From positions 372,001 to 436,000 of the forward strand of contig NZ_JAUCMW010000001.1 in assembly GCF_030372765.1 (NCBI RefSeq): DNA of 64,000 nucleotides, read 5' to 3'. The translations under genes were made by a program, and so were the position numbers. The notes below the pieces were generated by a model. It saw nothing but the letters and a program-made list of their open reading frames with translations, did not search any database and was not told the origin of the DNA. Each line of letters begins with the position of its first letter. Position 1 is the stretch's first letter. Positions 9,204 to 18,125 of this stretch are shown here, piece after piece. This DNA comes from Labilibaculum sp. K2S. Its GTDB lineage: Bacteria; Bacteroidota; Bacteroidia; Bacteroidales; Marinifilaceae.

Positions 9204-10526
9204 ATGATAATGGTTATGAAAAGGATAGATATATTGAAAATGATTTTTGTTTGTTTTGGTTTCCTTCTTCTCGCAAGTTGCGGAAGCAACGATTCAGAAT
9301 CAGGAATGAATGCGAATTTCACCTTTGATTATACTGATGGTAATCATGTGGAATTTAAAAATGAATCTGAAGGAGAATACTATTCTATGGAGTGGGATTT
9401 TGGAAATGGTGAGACTCCTGTGACTACAACAGACAAAAATAAAAGCTTTAGTATATATTATCCTGTTGAAGGAGAGTACAACGTAACTCTTACATTATTT
9501 GGTTTTACTGGGGATAAAGCAGAGGTCAGCAAAATAATTAGCATTTCAAATACCGATTTCGAAATTTCTTTTAGTGCAGAAATTGATCCAACCAATCCCA
9601 ATAATGTAGTTTTGGTAAATACAACTATAGGCAATTACGATTCTTTCAAATGGGTATATCGTAATATAGATGTTGATAATGAGAAGAATACAATTGCTTA
9701 TTTTCCTAAATCCGGACAGTATGAAATAGAATTGATTGTGGCTGTAGGGAATGATACCTTTTCAACAAAACAAACAATTACCATAATTCAAGATGATCCT
9801 AACTATGTGGATAATATGACACTAGTATGGTCTGATGAGTTTGATGGAACATCGGTTAATACAGATTATTGGACCTTTGAAACCGGCTCAGGTGGATGGG
9901 GCAACAACGAATTGCAAAATTACACCAATGGTGATAACGCTGAAGTTACAGATGGCATGTTGATTATTACAGCAAAAAAAGTGAATGATGATAAAGTTGC
10001 AGGTTCATACACTTCAACTCGTTTGATTTCTAAAGGCAAAAAAGAATTTACATACGGACGATATGAAATTCGCGCCAAATTACCTTCCGGTACAGGAATA
10101 TGGCCTGCTATATGGATGCTGGGAAGTAATCTCAACACAGCAGGCTGGCCTGCATGTGGTGAGATTGATATTATGGAATATGTAGGTTATCAACCTGATG
10201 TTGTTCATGCAACAGTTCACACAACTGCAGGTTCAGGCTCCAATGGTGATGGCAGCAGTGTGCCACTGACAACTGCCGAAGAAGAATTTCACGTTTATGG
10301 TTTGTTATGGGATGAAACAGAGATGGTGTTTTATATCGATACTCCTGATAATGTAACTCATACTTATGCACCATCAACTAAAACGGCTAGCAATTGGCCT
10401 TTTGATGAATCTCAATTCTTCATTTTAAATGTTGCAGTTGGAGGGAACTGGGGAGGTGCTCAGGGAATCGATAACGCTATTTTTCCTCAAAGCATGGAGG
10501 TTGATTACGTTCGGGTATATCAGTAA
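9204..10526 (+). CDS. GH16 endo-beta-1,3-glucanase (laminarinase) lipoprotein with PKD domains
   Basis: This enzyme cuts internal beta-1,3 bonds of laminarin-like glucan by the retaining mechanism. I start it at the ATG at 9204, which has GAGGAG upstream and gives a lipoprotein signal peptide (FLLLASCGS). The frame stays open upstream to a TTG at 9159, which would place extra charged residues before the signal. Two PKD-like domains (about 30-190) precede the GH16 domain (about 200-440). The catalytic signature is GEIDIMEYVG, with nucleophile Glu320, Asp322 and acid/base Glu325. GH16 also includes agarases and carrageenases, but the GH17, GH149 and GH3 neighbours favour beta-1,3-glucan. The lipid anchor and PKD spacer suggest a surface location. 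Confidence 0.93.
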   Translation: MIMVMKRIDILKMIFVCFGFLLLASCGSNDSESGMNANFTFDYTDGNHVEFKNESEGEYYSMEWDFGNGETPVTTTDKNKSFSIYYPVEGEYNVTLTLFGFTGDKAEVSKIISISNTDFEISFSAEIDPTNPNNVVLVNTTIGNYDSFKWVYRNIDVDNEKNTIAYFPKSGQYEIELIVAVGNDTFSTKQTITIIQDDPNYVDNMTLVWSDEFDGTSVNTDYWTFETGSGGWGNNELQNYTNGDNAEVTDGMLIITAKKVNDDKVAGSYTSTRLISKGKKEFTYGRYEIRAKLPSGTGIWPAIWMLGSNLNTAGWPACGEIDIMEYVGYQPDVVHATVHTTAGSGSNGDGSSVPLTTAEEEFHVYGLLWDETEMVFYIDTPDNVTHTYAPSTKTASNWPFDESQFFILNVAVGGNWGGAQGIDNAIFPQSMEVDYVRVYQ

Positions 10527-10552
10527 TCGAATAATTCTACAAAACATACATT

Positions 10553-11392
10553 ATGACACTTAAAAATACCATCCTATTATTGGGAACAATATTTCTGTTG
10601 TCTTCTTGCAAATGGAAGAAACCTGAAAGCTCAGTAAAAAATACAGAAAGTGCGCTGAAGAGCGATTATCAATTGGTTTGGAGCGATGAATTTAATTATA
10701 CAGGTTTGCCAGATTCAACAAAATGGAGTTACGATACAGAAGGAAATTCTGAAGGTTGGGGAAACAGCGAAGCTCAACATTACACAATAGCAAAGAAAGA
10801 AAATGCCTGGGTTGAAAACGGTGTTCTTAACATCATTGCATTAAAAGAGCAGTACGAAGGTAAGGATTATACATCTGCCCGCTTAAATTCAAAAGCAAAT
10901 TGGCTGTACGGAAAAATTGAGGTAAATGCCAAGCTTCCAAAGGGAAGAGGTACTTGGTCTGCTATATGGATGATGCCGAAAGACTGGTCCTTTAAGGATG
11001 GAGACTGGCCAAATATTGGAGAAATCGACATCATGGAACATGTGGGACATAATTTAGGTGCAATTCATGCTTCTGCCCACTCTAAAGATTACCAATGGCA
11101 AACCAATACACAACAAACTGACACAATACATATAGCTGATGTAGCTGAAAAATTTCATTCCTACATCTGGGAATGGACGCCTGAAGTGATGAGAGCCTAT
11201 GTAGATGATCAACTTTATTTCGAATATAAAAACGAAGGTTTGGGTGTATCAAAATGGCCCTATATAAAGCCATTTTACTTGATATTAAATGTTGCCGTGG
11301 GCGGAGTCTGGGGTAGTGTGGAAGGAATAGATGCTGAAGCATTTCCTCAAACCATGCAGGTTGAATATGTAAGAATCTATCAGAAAAAATAA
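10553..11392 (+). CDS. GH16 endo-beta-1,3-glucanase, compact lipoprotein
   Basis: A second, shorter laminarinase-type GH16 of 279 residues, with a lipobox (LLSSCKW, Cys about 19) and directly the catalytic domain (about 38-277). The active-site motif is GEIDIMEHVG with Glu157, Asp159 and Glu162. It lacks the PKD spacers of the enzyme 26 bp upstream, so it may sit closer to the membrane, either on the surface or in the periplasm. The two genes are cotranscribed. Two endo-enzymes of different reach are a common arrangement in laminarin loci. Confidence 0.93.
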   Translation: MTLKNTILLLGTIFLLSSCKWKKPESSVKNTESALKSDYQLVWSDEFNYTGLPDSTKWSYDTEGNSEGWGNSEAQHYTIAKKENAWVENGVLNIIALKEQYEGKDYTSARLNSKANWLYGKIEVNAKLPKGRGTWSAIWMMPKDWSFKDGDWPNIGEIDIMEHVGHNLGAIHASAHSKDYQWQTNTQQTDTIHIADVAEKFHSYIWEWTPEVMRAYVDDQLYFEYKNEGLGVSKWPYIKPFYLILNVAVGGVWGSVEGIDAEAFPQTMQVEYVRIYQKK

Positions 11393-11531
11393 TCGCTTTA
11401 GTTTTAGAGTTGATCCTTGTAAAAGAATAATGAATGCTTACATCGGAAGAATCCGATTGTGAGTTTTAAAATATAAAAATCAGAAGTTTTTACTATAAAA
11501 AGTAATTGAAGTAGAATCAATTAAAATCAAA

Positions 11532-14500
11532 ATGAAGAAGAATAACATTTATTTGGGAGACACGAGTTTGAATTGCAGCAAGGCTGAAGTCGAGGGGGAA
11601 TTCGTAGAACTACAGAATGAAAAGTTTTACAAGATCAGCAATTCTGATCAAATGTCAGACTTCTTTATGAGTATAGTTAGTGATTCCGATCACTGGATGT
11701 TCATATCGAGCAATGGTTCTTTGTCGGCAGGAAGAAAAGACAGGAATAATGCATTGTTCCCTTATTATACCGTTGATAAAATTCACGATTACAGAGATAA
11801 AACAGGCAGCAAAACAATTGTGCTTGTTGAAAAGAATGAGAAAACCTTTCTATGGAAACCTTTCTCTGACGGTCTGCGAAAAATATACAAGATTGAAAGA
11901 AATTTGTATAAGAGTATGTATGGCAATAAAGTCATTTTTGAAGAGGTGAATTTTGATTTGGGAATGAGTTTCCAATACGGCTGGAGTAACAGTGAAAAAT
12001 TTGGCTGGGTAAAAAAATCGAAAGTCAGCAATTTAAGCGGTGAAGCAGTAAAATTTGAGATACTTGATGGTATTGAAAATATTCTTCCTTGCGGTGTAGA
12101 TTACAATTTTCAGAATGAATACAGCAATTTATTAGATGCTTATAAGAAAAGTGAATTGCTTGCAGAAAGTGGTCTGGGATTGTATATGTTAAGTTCAATT
12201 CCTGTTGACAGAGCTGAACCCAGTGAATCGTTAAATGCAACTACAGTATGGTCGCATGGATTAAATGACAAAAGGAAAATTCTTTTATCAAGTAAACAAT
12301 TCGATCGCTTTAAGGATGGTCTTCCAATTGAGGCTGAATATGATGTCAGAGCAACAAAGGGAGCCTATATTTTGAATGCAGAATTGGAATTGGGAGCAAA
12401 TGCTTCACGCGAGTGGATCATTGTTGCAGAAGTAAATCAGACTAGTGCTGATGTTGCCAATCTAAATCATTTTATCAATACTGAAAAGAACATATTCGAA
12501 TTTGTATCCAAAGATATTGCTTTAGGTACGAATAATTTGATTCAGATTGTTGCAGACGCCGATGGTTTGCAAATGGGAAATGATGATCTGGCTTACGCCC
12601 GTCACTTTTCAAATACGCTTTTTAATGTGATGAGAGGTGGTGTTTTTACTGACAATTACCTTGTCGGATCAGATGATTTTAAACTGTTCGTTCATCAAGC
12701 CAATAAATTGCTTGCTAAGAAATTTGAAGCGTGGATTGATCAATTGCCATCAAAAATCACTTATTCTGAATTGAATAATTTGGCTGAAAAGACCGGCGAT
12801 TCTGATTTGATTAGAATCTGTTATGAATATCTTCCGCTTACATTTAGCAGAAGACATGGAGACCCAAGTCGCCCATGGAATCAGTTCTCTATCGAAACAA
12901 AAAATGACGATGGCTCACCAAAACTGACTTATCAGGGAAACTGGCGTGATATTTTTCAAAATTGGGAAGCTTTGGGCTTGTCGTATCCTGAATTTATTGA
13001 GGGAATGATTGGTAAATTTGTAAATGCATCTACTCCTGATGGTTACAATCCATACAGAATAACAAGGGAAGGAATTGACTGGGAATGTCCGGATCCGCAA
13101 GATCCATGGGCTTATATCGGATACTGGGGAGATCATCAGATTATCTATCTTCAAAAATTTCTGGAGTTATCTAATGAATACCATCCCCGGAAATTGGATG
13201 AGATGCTTTCGAAAGAGAATTTTGTTTACGCAAATGTTCCGTATCGAATTAAATCTTATCGGGATATTGTAAAAAATCCAAAGGATACCATTGAGTTTGA
13301 TTTTACTTTAAATGATCAGATTCAAAACAGGGTAGAGCAAATTGGAGCTGATGCCCGCATGCTGACAAATGGAGAAGGTCAACTGTATCAGGTGAATCTT
13401 ACCGAAAAGATTTTGGTAACACTATTGGCCAAATTGAGCAACTTTATTCCTGAAGCGGGTATCTGGTTAAATACTCAACGCCCTGAATGGAATGATGCTA
13501 ACAATGCTTTGGTGGGTAATGGAGTTTCGATGGTTACTTTGTGCTACCTGAGAAGATTCCTGAAGTTTTGGACGATTAAATTTAATGATATATCTGTTGA
13601 GGAAATTCGCATTTCTGAAGAAGTAAAAACTTTATTGGACAGCATTTTTAATTTGTTTGCTGAAAATGCATCTCTATTGGAAAAAGGATTTTCGGATGAA
13701 GACAGACGCCGTTTCGCAGATGTTTTGGGCGAAGCAGGAACGACTTACCGAAATGGAATTTATGCCAATTCTTTTTCAGGAGTGAAAAAAACAGTGAAGG
13801 TGAGCGAATTGCTCGATTTCACCAATTTGGCTTTGGTTTATATGGATCAATCCATTAAAGTAAACAAACGTGAGGATGGTCTTTATCATGCTTACAATCT
13901 GATTTCATTTACTGATAAAACTGTTTCGGTTCGATATTTATATGAAATGCTCGAAGGACAGGTTGCTGTTTTAAGCTCTGGCTATTTAAACTCTAAAGAA
14001 AGTCTGGATATACTCGATTCATTAAAAGCAAGTGCATTGTTTCGGGAAGATCAGTACAGTTACTTTCTTTATCCAAACAGACAATTACCTCTTTTTGCTG
14101 AAAAGAATAACATCCCTGCCAATCAGGTGAAAGAATCTAAATTATTATCTCAATTAATTGCTGATCAGGATACTTCAATTCTGAATGTAGATGATTTAGG
14201 AGGTTATCATTTTAACGGCACATTTAGGAATGCCCAGGTTTTGGAAAATGCCATCAACAATCTGAATGCAAATAAGTACGCACAGCTTGTTAAGGAGGAA
14301 AAAGAAAAAGTACTCGGTATTTTCGAAGAGATGTTCGACCATCAATCATTTACAGGTCGTTCGGGTACTTTTTACGGATTTGAAGGTTTGGGTAGTATCT
14401 ATTGGCACATGGTTTCGAAACTATTGCTTGCTGCACAAGAAAGCTATTTTAATGCCATAGAACAGGGAGCTGATCCTGTGGTAATTGGTAAAATCAAGGA

Positions 14501-14993
14501 TCATTACTTCGAAATTAAAGCAGGTATTGGATTGTATAAATCGCCTAAATTATACGGAGCCTTCCCGACAGATGCTTATTCTCATACACCTTCTCATGCC
14601 GGCGCTCAACAACCAGGCATGACAGGTCAGGTAAAAGAAGATTTTATATCCAGAATGAGAGAGCTGGGCATCCATGTGAATAATGGCGAAATAGTATTCG
14701 GGACATCTTTGTTTAACGATCAGGAGATATTGAATCATGATGACCTGTTTGTTTACTATGGTGTGACTGGACAGGAGAAACAAATTGCTGTTCATAGCGG
14801 TCAGTTGGCATTTACTTACTGCAAGGTTCCTGTGATCTATACATCCGCAGAAAAAAATCAAATTACAATTTCATTTAAAAATGGAGAAACGAAAGTGATT
14901 CCAAACAATACAATAGATAAGGAGACAAGTGCTTTGATTTTTAATCGAAGTGGAGAAGTGGAGAGAATTGATTTCTCAATCGGCAGGAAATAA
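11532..14993 (+). CDS. GH149-like beta-1,3-oligoglucan phosphorylase
   Basis: The likely reaction is the reversible phosphorolysis of beta-1,3-glucooligosaccharides to glucose 1-phosphate, which saves ATP. The protein has 1153 residues and no signal peptide, so it is cytosolic, as expected for a phosphorylase. Its length and conserved blocks (RRHGDPSRPWNQFS near residue 442, PWAYIGYWGDHQIIYL near 523, RPEWNDANNALVGNG near 650) fit GH149, a family related to GH94. GH161 has a similar size and activity and is the main alternative. It follows the GH16 pair after 139 bp and precedes the leaderless GH17 genes, so cytosolic beta-1,3-glucan breakdown is encoded as a block. Family assignment rests on remembered motifs. 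Confidence 0.8.
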   Translation: MKKNNIYLGDTSLNCSKAEVEGEFVELQNEKFYKISNSDQMSDFFMSIVSDSDHWMFISSNGSLSAGRKDRNNALFPYYTVDKIHDYRDKTGSKTIVLVEKNEKTFLWKPFSDGLRKIYKIERNLYKSMYGNKVIFEEVNFDLGMSFQYGWSNSEKFGWVKKSKVSNLSGEAVKFEILDGIENILPCGVDYNFQNEYSNLLDAYKKSELLAESGLGLYMLSSIPVDRAEPSESLNATTVWSHGLNDKRKILLSSKQFDRFKDGLPIEAEYDVRATKGAYILNAELELGANASREWIIVAEVNQTSADVANLNHFINTEKNIFEFVSKDIALGTNNLIQIVADADGLQMGNDDLAYARHFSNTLFNVMRGGVFTDNYLVGSDDFKLFVHQANKLLAKKFEAWIDQLPSKITYSELNNLAEKTGDSDLIRICYEYLPLTFSRRHGDPSRPWNQFSIETKNDDGSPKLTYQGNWRDIFQNWEALGLSYPEFIEGMIGKFVNASTPDGYNPYRITREGIDWECPDPQDPWAYIGYWGDHQIIYLQKFLELSNEYHPRKLDEMLSKENFVYANVPYRIKSYRDIVKNPKDTIEFDFTLNDQIQNRVEQIGADARMLTNGEGQLYQVNLTEKILVTLLAKLSNFIPEAGIWLNTQRPEWNDANNALVGNGVSMVTLCYLRRFLKFWTIKFNDISVEEIRISEEVKTLLDSIFNLFAENASLLEKGFSDEDRRRFADVLGEAGTTYRNGIYANSFSGVKKTVKVSELLDFTNLALVYMDQSIKVNKREDGLYHAYNLISFTDKTVSVRYLYEMLEGQVAVLSSGYLNSKESLDILDSLKASALFREDQYSYFLYPNRQLPLFAEKNNIPANQVKESKLLSQLIADQDTSILNVDDLGGYHFNGTFRNAQVLENAINNLNANKYAQLVKEEKEKVLGIFEEMFDHQSFTGRSGTFYGFEGLGSIYWHMVSKLLLAAQESYFNAIEQGADPVVIGKIKDHYFEIKAGIGLYKSPKLYGAFPTDAYSHTPSHAGAQQPGMTGQVKEDFISRMRELGIHVNNGEIVFGTSLFNDQEILNHDDLFVYYGVTGQEKQIAVHSGQLAFTYCKVPVIYTSAEKNQITISFKNGETKVIPNNTIDKETSALIFNRSGEVERIDFSIGRK

Positions 14994-15003
14994 TAATTGA
15001 TAC

Positions 15004-15044
15004 AATCTGTACGATCACAAAACACGATTGTGATTGTACAGATT
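15004..15044 (+). other. Long intercistronic hairpin between GH149 and GH17
   Basis: The arms 15004-15020 and 15028-15044 pair over 17 bp with a single G-U pair and a 7-nt loop. No T-run follows, so it is not a classical terminator. It may be a partial terminator, or an RNA-processing or stability element that sets different levels for the phosphorylase and the GH17 genes. Confidence 0.7.
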
Positions 15045-15076
15045 ACCTTAAACTCTAACCTAATAAGCTATAACCG

Positions 15077-15967
15077 ATGTCAGTAAGAAGCGAATATTTA
15101 ATGTCCCTTGCCGGAATGGATCTTTCCGGTAAAACCGAAGATGAATTAGTCTCTCTATACAATCAATTGTTGAATTCAGGAATGCACGGATTGTGTTTTA
15201 GTCCATACATGGAGGATCAAGAGCCAGGGACAGAAATTAGCGAAGAACAAATTAGAAGAAGAATTGAGATCATCAAACCTCATACCAAATGGGTGAGGTC
15301 ATTCTCATGTACCGAGGGCAATGAATTGATTCCTAAAATTGCTAAGGAAAATGGAATGAAAACCATGGTTGGAGCTTGGTTGGGAAAATACAAAAGCATT
15401 AACGAACGGGAAATCACTAATTTGATTGAAGTTGCTAAAGCCGGACACGCAGATATTGTTGCTGTTGGAAACGAGGTACTGTATCGTGAGGATTTATCGG
15501 AAGATGAACTGTTGGATTATATCTATAGAGTGAAAAAAGCACTTCCGGGAATTCCTGTCGGATATGTTGATGCTTACTATGAATTTGGTAACCGTCCTAG
15601 AATCACAACAGCCTGCGATGTGATATTGGCCAATTGCTATCCATTTTGGGAAGGATGCAACCTTGATTATTCCTATCTGTATATGAAAGACATGTACAAT
15701 CGTGCGCTAAAAGCCGGAAATGGAAAAAAAGTAATTATCACTGAAACAGGCTGGCCAAATGTGGGTGAAAAATTCCATGGTGCCGAACCTTCTATCGTAA
15801 ATGCCCTTAAATATTTTATCAACACGCAAATGTGGTCGAAGGAAGAGGATATAGACATTTTCTATTTTTCATCCTTCGATGAAGCGTGGAAAACTTCTGA
15901 CGAAGGCGATGTTGGAGCTTATTGGGGAATTTGGGATAAAGATGAGAACTTAAAATTTTCGAAATAG
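15077..15967 (+). CDS. GH17 beta-1,3-glucanase/glucosyl-transferring enzyme, no signal peptide
   Basis: A GH17 enzyme of 296 residues acting on beta-1,3-glucan by the retaining mechanism. The nucleophile signature VIITETGWPNVG (Glu223) matches the classical family motif, and the acid/base is in VAVGNEVLYRED (Glu133). It is close to a bare (beta/alpha)8 barrel. There is no N-terminal signal, so a cytosolic location is predicted next to the phosphorylase. It may trim or transglycosylate short imported oligosaccharides; exo- or endo-action cannot be read from sequence. It starts 83 bp after the GH149 gene, with the strong hairpin between them, and 23 bp before the next GH17 gene. Confidence 0.88.
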   Translation: MSVRSEYLMSLAGMDLSGKTEDELVSLYNQLLNSGMHGLCFSPYMEDQEPGTEISEEQIRRRIEIIKPHTKWVRSFSCTEGNELIPKIAKENGMKTMVGAWLGKYKSINEREITNLIEVAKAGHADIVAVGNEVLYREDLSEDELLDYIYRVKKALPGIPVGYVDAYYEFGNRPRITTACDVILANCYPFWEGCNLDYSYLYMKDMYNRALKAGNGKKVIITETGWPNVGEKFHGAEPSIVNALKYFINTQMWSKEEDIDIFYFSSFDEAWKTSDEGDVGAYWGIWDKDENLKFSK

Positions 15968-15990
15968 TTGATTCCTTGAATTGAAATTGC

Positions 15991-16944
15991 ATGAACCACT
16001 ACAGAATGAATCGAAACGAACCACTTACTATAGAACCTGGAAAAGCGATTTGTTATTCGGGTTTCAGAGAAGGACAGAGTCCGGATACAGGTGTTTATCC
16101 AACTTATGAGCAAGTGAAGGAAGATCTTTTAATCCTACATGATCATTGGAAATATTTGCGGTTATACGACTGCGATAAACAAACAGATCTTGTTTTGGAG
16201 GTGATTCAAAAAGAAAAGCTCGATTTTAAAGTAATGCTGGGTGCCTACATAGGTGCTGAAATGAACAATTTTGGTTGTCCGTGGGGAGGTTCATATTCGG
16301 AAGAGGAATTGACCCAAAACAAGGAGCGAAACCTGAATCAAATTAAGAAATTGATTCGATTGGCCAATGAATTTCCTGATATCATTTTTTCCTTATCAGC
16401 AGGGAATGAAGCATTGGTTCACTGGACAGATCATTACGTGCCGTTAGAAAATGTAATTGGCTACGTCCGAATGATTAAAGCAGGGGCAAAACAGCCGGTT
16501 ACATTCTGTGAAAACTATGTGCCATGGCTCGATAAATTGAAAGATTTGGTTGAAGAAGTTGATTTCATATCCATTCACACTTATCCGGTGTGGGAGTATA
16601 AAAATATTCATGAGGCAATGGAATACACTAAGCAGAATTATTACAGTGTTGCTGATAAGTATCCTTACAAACCTGTTGTTATAACCGAAGCTGGTTGGGC
16701 AACCAATTCAAACGGAAGAGGCATTTCTCCAGGAAATGTAAGTCAGGATTTGCAGAAGATTTATTACAATGATTTAATTGAATGGAGCGAGATAGAAGAG
16801 GTCTTAACCTTTGTTTTTGAGGCTTTCGATGAGCCATGGAAAGGATCTCAGGAACCAATGGAACCGGAAAAACATTGGGGTCTTTTCACGGTTGACCGAA
16901 AACCAAAAAAGGTGATGGCAAAATTATTTGCTGATTCAAAATAG
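15991..16944 (+). CDS. GH17-family glucanase, second copy, no signal peptide
   Basis: A 317-residue GH17-type barrel. The acid/base lies in SAGNEALVHW (Glu140) and the nucleophile in VVITEAGWAT (Glu233). It begins with polar residues (MNHYRMNRNE) and has no signal peptide, so it is probably cytosolic. It resembles the following lipoprotein GH17 much more than the preceding one: both share GKAxCYSGFR near the start and a PEKHWGLFTV / AEKHWGLFTV block with KPKKVM near the end. A start at the internal ATG (16006) is also possible. Its role is probably hydrolysis or transglycosylation of beta-1,3-glucooligosaccharides. Confidence 0.85.
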   Translation: MNHYRMNRNEPLTIEPGKAICYSGFREGQSPDTGVYPTYEQVKEDLLILHDHWKYLRLYDCDKQTDLVLEVIQKEKLDFKVMLGAYIGAEMNNFGCPWGGSYSEEELTQNKERNLNQIKKLIRLANEFPDIIFSLSAGNEALVHWTDHYVPLENVIGYVRMIKAGAKQPVTFCENYVPWLDKLKDLVEEVDFISIHTYPVWEYKNIHEAMEYTKQNYYSVADKYPYKPVVITEAGWATNSNGRGISPGNVSQDLQKIYYNDLIEWSEIEEVLTFVFEAFDEPWKGSQEPMEPEKHWGLFTVDRKPKKVMAKLFADSK

Positions 16945-16970
16945 TATGAAACCCCAAAACCTAAAGAACT

Positions 16971-18059
16971 ATGAAAAACTCAGTAAAAAATAGCAGGAGC
17001 ACTGGCGTGATGATCACTTTGGTGATTTCAATCCTGTTGATATCCTGTAAAAATGATAAGAAAGTATCCCCAAAAGATTTAGATTCAACCAAGATAACTA
17101 AGATAGAAATTAAGCAAACTAGTAATGACTTATTAAATGGAGTTTCGAAGGCGGTTTGCTATTCTGGTTTTAGAACAGGCCAACATCCCGATAGAGGAGA
17201 AGGAGCCATTAATCCAAGCGATGAACAGATTCTCGAAGACCTTCAGATTATCTCTCATGATTCTCTTTTCAATTTAATTCGTCTGTACGATTCTGGTGAA
17301 AATTCCGAAGCTGTACTTAGAATAATCAAAGAAAATAATCTGGATATTAAAGTAATGTTGGGCATTTGGTTGAAAGCTGAATTAAGTGCTCATGAAACTT
17401 GTGGATGGCTAACCGAGCCAATTTCTGCTGACATTTTAGCGCAAAACTCCATTACAAACCAGAAGGAAATACAGGAAGGAATTCGGTTGGCTGCAAAATA
17501 TTCCGAATCAGTAATTGCAGTTAATGTTGGCAACGAAGCATTGGTTGAATGGAATGATCACAAAGTAGATACCGATACGATTATTTCTTATGTGCATAAA
17601 GTTCAGAAGGCAATTCAACAACCTGTTACTGTTGCCGATAATTACGAGTGGTGGGTTACTAAAGGCGAAACGTTAGCGAAGGCAGTCGACTTCATATCAA
17701 TTCATGTTTATCCGGTTTGGGAAGGCAAAGACATTGCCGAGGCAATGTCCTATACCATCGAAAATGTGCAAAAAGTTAGAAATGCACTTCCTGAAAGCAA
17801 GATTGTAATCACTGAAGCAGGATGGGCTACAGAAGCTTCAGAATTTGGCGTGAGAGCAAGTGAAGAAAAGCAAAAGCAATATTATAACGACCTGATGAAA
17901 TGGTCTGCAGAAATGAACATCACGACCTTCTTTTTTGAAGCTTTCGATGAAGATTGGAAAGGAGAAACAGCGAATCCTTTGGGTGCAGAAAAACACTGGG
18001 GCTTATTCACTGTTAATAGAAAACCTAAAAAAGTAATGGGGAATTTCTTTGATAATTAA
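16971..18059 (+). CDS. GH17-family glucanase, lipoprotein copy
   Basis: The third adjacent GH17 (362 residues) is the exported version, with a membrane-spanning signal and lipobox LLISCKND (Cys about 26). A short linker leads to a barrel with acid/base in VNVGNEALVEW (Glu189) and nucleophile in VITEAGWAT (Glu282). Its body is a close paralogue of the gene 26 bp upstream, which lacks the signal. The pair therefore looks like a duplication followed by relocation to a second compartment. As a lipoprotein it may trim oligosaccharides in the periplasm or on the surface before they reach the symporter encoded next. Confidence 0.87.
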   Translation: MKNSVKNSRSTGVMITLVISILLISCKNDKKVSPKDLDSTKITKIEIKQTSNDLLNGVSKAVCYSGFRTGQHPDRGEGAINPSDEQILEDLQIISHDSLFNLIRLYDSGENSEAVLRIIKENNLDIKVMLGIWLKAELSAHETCGWLTEPISADILAQNSITNQKEIQEGIRLAAKYSESVIAVNVGNEALVEWNDHKVDTDTIISYVHKVQKAIQQPVTVADNYEWWVTKGETLAKAVDFISIHVYPVWEGKDIAEAMSYTIENVQKVRNALPESKIVITEAGWATEASEFGVRASEEKQKQYYNDLMKWSAEMNITTFFFEAFDEDWKGETANPLGAEKHWGLFTVNRKPKKVMGNFFDN

Positions 18060-18125
18060 ATCAAATTAGAACAGTTTCTGCCTGCATGCCCTAATTCATA
18101 ATTTTTAATTCATAATTCAATAAAT

